A stretch of 9,757 nt of DNA, taken from Crocinitomicaceae bacterium. GTDB taxonomy: Bacteria; Bacteroidota; Bacteroidia; Flavobacteriales_D; Crocinitomicaceae. Of this stretch, positions 8,084 through 9,757 are shown piece after piece (positions within the stretch are counted from its first letter, which is position 1; each line of letters starts with the position of its first letter). The notes beneath the pieces are model-generated. The model saw only the letters and a list, made by a program, of their open reading frames with translations. It had not been told where the DNA came from and ran no database searches. The stretch spans positions 1 through 9,757 of the forward strand of contig WTIB01000214.1 in assembly GCA_011522905.1 (NCBI GenBank), written 5' to 3'. The position numbers and the translations under genes were made by a program.

Positions 8084-8102
8084 TTTTAAATGCTGAAATT
8101 TT
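8079..8102. repeat. Short direct repeat in the divergent promoter region
   Basis: TGAAATTTT occurs at 8079-8087 and again at 8094-8102, 15 bases apart start to start. The first copy spans both -33 elements and the second lies in the spacer of the cutC promoter. It could be a binding site for a regulator acting on both genes, but a 9-base AT-rich repeat here may be chance. Confidence 0.35.
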
Positions 8103-8114
8103 GTCTTATATTTG
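8084..8114 (+). promoter_or_regulatory. Bacteroidota-type promoter for cutC
   Basis: TATATTTG at 8107-8114 matches the -7 consensus TAnnTTTG perfectly. TTTT at 8084-8087 matches three of four bases of the -33 TTTG, with a 19-base spacer, the commonest distance. Transcription would start near 8119-8121, leaving a leader of about 32 bases before the ATG at 8152. No Shine-Dalgarno sequence is present in the leader. Confidence 0.65.
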
Positions 8115-8151
8115 GGTTCTTAGATTGTGTTAACTCTTATTATTATCTCAA

Positions 8152-8889
8152 ATGCTGCGCATAGAATTATGTGTTTCCAATACTGAAGCAATACAGCTTG
8201 CCCAAGAACTCGAATTAGATAGGGTGGAGGTCTGTCAGAATTTAGAATCTGGTGGTGTGACTCCTTCTGCGGCGCTTGTTCAAACCTCCATAGACCTTGG
8301 GTTAAAAACGCACGTATTGGTTCGCCCAAGAATAGGTGGTTTTGTATATACTTCGTCCGAACTTGATTTCATCCGTAATGAGATTTATTTTTTCAAGAAG
8401 TTAGGAGTAGATGGTGTTGTGATAGGCGCATTACTACCAGATCATAGAGTGAATGATGAATTTCTATTTTCAATTAGAAAAGAATTCCCAGATTTAGATA
8501 TTACATTCCATAAGGCATTTGACGATACGCCTGACTGGAAAGCCTCAATGGATGTCTTGATTGAATCAGGTATTAACCGTATACTGAGCTCAGGATGTGA
8601 AACGCATGTCATTAAAGGCATGTCTACACTGAAAGCCATGATTGATTATGCACAGGATAAAATCGAGATATTACCTGGAGGAGGGTTAAATGATCACAAT
8701 ATTGATTTTTTTATAAAAAATGTTCAGCCAGAATGGATTCATTTTTCTGGGTGTAAAAAAATATACGACCGAAGCAGCTCAAATTTTGAAACTGAACGTC
8801 TATGCTTCGATAAAGAACGTGTAAAAAAGATGATAGAAATGTCTAAGAATTACTCTTTTTCGATGGGAGCAATTTCATCAGACATATAG
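8152..8889 (+). CDS. cutC: CutC family protein (copper homeostasis family, TIM barrel)
   Basis: This 245-residue cytoplasmic TIM-barrel protein matches the usual CutC length (about 245-250). Family signatures are in order: IELCVSN at the first strand (4-10), DRVEVCQNLESGGVTPS (23-39), VRPRIGGFVY (57-66), TFHKAFD (118-124), RILSSGC at about 143-149, and ILPGGGLN near 176-183. The family was named for copper tolerance in E. coli, but its biochemical role is not established, and no copper transporter, chaperone or metal sensor gene accompanies it here. The ATG at 8152 fits the start of the first barrel strand and sits about 32 bases after a predicted transcription start. It is transcribed divergently from the E1 gene. 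Its last 13 codons overlap the 3' end of the oppositely oriented alpha-oxoamine synthase gene. The family call is firm; a copper role is only inherited from the name. Confidence 0.92.
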   Translation: MLRIELCVSNTEAIQLAQELELDRVEVCQNLESGGVTPSAALVQTSIDLGLKTHVLVRPRIGGFVYTSSELDFIRNEIYFFKKLGVDGVVIGALLPDHRVNDEFLFSIRKEFPDLDITFHKAFDDTPDWKASMDVLIESGINRILSSGCETHVIKGMSTLKAMIDYAQDKIEILPGGGLNDHNIDFFIKNVQPEWIHFSGCKKIYDRSSSNFETERLCFDKERVKKMIEMSKNYSFSMGAISSDI

Positions 8890-9757
8890 TCTCCAGCTTT
8901 TAGCTTACCTACAATTTTTGAGAAACAGTCGATGGTATAATTTACATCTTCAATAGTGTGTGAAGCCGTTGGTATTAGTCTTAAAATAATCATTCCTTTT
9001 GGAACAACTGGATATACAACCATCGAACAAAAGACATTATAATTTTCTCTTAAATCGTAAATCAAATTTGTAGCTTCTGGTATTGAGCCATTTAAATATA
9101 CTGGAGTTACGCACGAGTCAGAGGGGCCAATTTCAAAACCGTTTTCTACTAAACCAGTTTTTAAGGCATTTGTAATTTCCCATAATTTATCCTTGTGAGA
9201 TGTATCCCGTCTCATTATTTCGAGCCTTTTTAATGCTCCTTTTACCAAGGTCATCGGTAATGACTTTGCAAATATTTGAGAACGCATATTGTATCGAAGA
9301 AATTCAATCACCTGAGCATCACTTGAAATAAAACCACCGATAAGAGCAAATGACTTAGCGAAAGTCCCGAAGTAAATATCTATTCCGTCTTGACAATGCT
9401 GCTCTTGTCCTGTACCACCTCCTTTAGATCCTAGAGTACCAATCCCGTGGGCATCATCAACGAATAATCGAAAATTGTATTTTTCTTTTAGTGCAACAAT
9501 TTCCTTTAATTTACCTTGATCGCCTCTCATTCCAAAAACGCCCTCAGTTATCAACAAAATAGCGCCACCGGTTTCTTCAGCTAATTTTTCTGCACGTATC
9601 AATTGTTTTTCACAGTCTTCAACATCATTGTGCTTGAATACATATCTTTTTCCCATATGCAATCGAACTCCGTCAAGAATACACGCGTGAGATTCCGCAT
9701 CGTAAACAATAACATCCTTTCTGTCAACAAGAGCATCAATACATGACAATACGGCTT
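8850..9757 (-). CDS. PLP-dependent alpha-oxoamine synthase (serine palmitoyltransferase/KBL-like), N-terminus outside window
   Basis: About 302 C-terminal residues are visible; the frame stays open through the right edge, and the TTG at 9749-9747 is an internal Leu, not a start. Family full length is around 400-420, so roughly 100-120 residues are missing. These enzymes condense an amino acid with an acyl-CoA or acyl-ACP and release CO2. Visible landmarks: DAESHACILDG with the His that stacks on PLP, HNDVEDCEKQL, DDAHGIGTLG with the PLP-binding Asp and His (around 9449-9457), the PLP Schiff-base Lys in GTFAKSFALIGGFIS (codon 9354-9356), and the carboxylate-binding Arg in ILRLIPTASHT. The GTFAKS form of the lysine loop is closer to serine palmitoyltransferase than to E. 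coli Kbl (GTLGKA type). Alternatives are 2-amino-3-ketobutyrate CoA ligase, or the cysteate acyltransferase that starts sulfonolipid synthesis in some Bacteroidota. The gene ends with TAA at 8852-8850, inside the cutC 3' end. Confidence 0.85.
   Translation of the reverse strand, partial: AVLSCIDALVDRKDVIVYDAESHACILDGVRLHMGKRYVFKHNDVEDCEKQLIRAEKLAEETGGAILLITEGVFGMRGDQGKLKEIVALKEKYNFRLFVDDAHGIGTLGSKGGGTGQEQHCQDGIDIYFGTFAKSFALIGGFISSDAQVIEFLRYNMRSQIFAKSLPMTLVKGALKRLEIMRRDTSHKDKLWEITNALKTGLVENGFEIGPSDSCVTPVYLNGSIPEATNLIYDLRENYNVFCSMVVYPVVPKGMIILRLIPTASHTIEDVNYTIDCFSKIVGKLKAGDYMSDEIAPIEKE

Noticed and set aside
8120..8329. Minus-strand open frame over the cutC start and divergent promoter
   Set aside because: It is antisense to the conserved CutC N-terminal motifs and has no plausible product.
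9747..9749. TTG as the start of the alpha-oxoamine synthase
   Set aside because: The frame is open to the edge (AVLSCIDAL…), and the conserved N-terminal part of the family must lie beyond the window.
1..9757. Mobile elements, CRISPR arrays, tRNAs or a defence/biosynthetic island
   Set aside because: I saw no transposase or integrase, terminal repeats, repeat-spacer pattern or tRNA-like sequence, and gene content and base use look uniform and chromosomal.

Overview
The window looks like ordinary chromosomal sequence from a member of the Bacteroidota, most likely a Flavobacteriales-type marine or freshwater bacterium. The evidence is: a C-terminal type IX secretion (T9SS) sorting domain on the first protein; AT-rich DNA with A/T-rich leaders and no Shine-Dalgarno sequences; two perfect copies of the Bacteroidota -7 promoter element TAnnTTTG; a fused alpha-beta 2-oxoacid dehydrogenase E1; and an alpha-oxoamine synthase of the serine palmitoyltransferase type. 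No RNA genes, insertion sequences, CRISPR arrays, phage genes or defence genes are visible. Coding density is very high, and no gene-free stretch exceeds about 120 bases.

Layout. Bases 1-707 (+) hold the 3' end of a secreted T9SS cargo gene with OB-fold-like domains, closed by a strong intrinsic terminator at 731-763. Bases 773-5589 (+) hold two closely spaced genes: an M1-family zinc metallopeptidase with a long C-terminal outer-membrane-barrel-like domain, and the membrane-anchored signal peptide peptidase SppA. On the minus strand, 5591-8032 encodes a fused branched-chain-type 2-oxoacid dehydrogenase E1, tail-to-tail with sppA one base apart. A 119-base divergent promoter region (8033-8151) separates it from cutC (8152-8889, +). 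The cutC 3' end overlaps by 40 bases, tail-to-tail, with a PLP-dependent alpha-oxoamine synthase (8850-9757, -) whose N-terminus lies outside the window.

How the genes may fit together. The metallopeptidase and SppA are both envelope proteases and are probably co-transcribed. The E1 enzyme makes branched-chain acyl-CoA, the primer for iso-fatty acids, and the alpha-oxoamine synthase condenses an amino acid with a long-chain acyl thioester to start sphingolipid or sulfonolipid synthesis. They are therefore plausibly linked through lipid metabolism, but they lie in separate transcription units and this is inference only.

I did not find a convincing undescribed system. The points most worth a second look are the back-to-back promoters with abutting -33 elements (which also change the start call of the E1 gene), the peptidase-barrel fusion, the Asp-Asp replacement in the thiamine diphosphate motif of the E1, and the extremely tight convergent gene ends.
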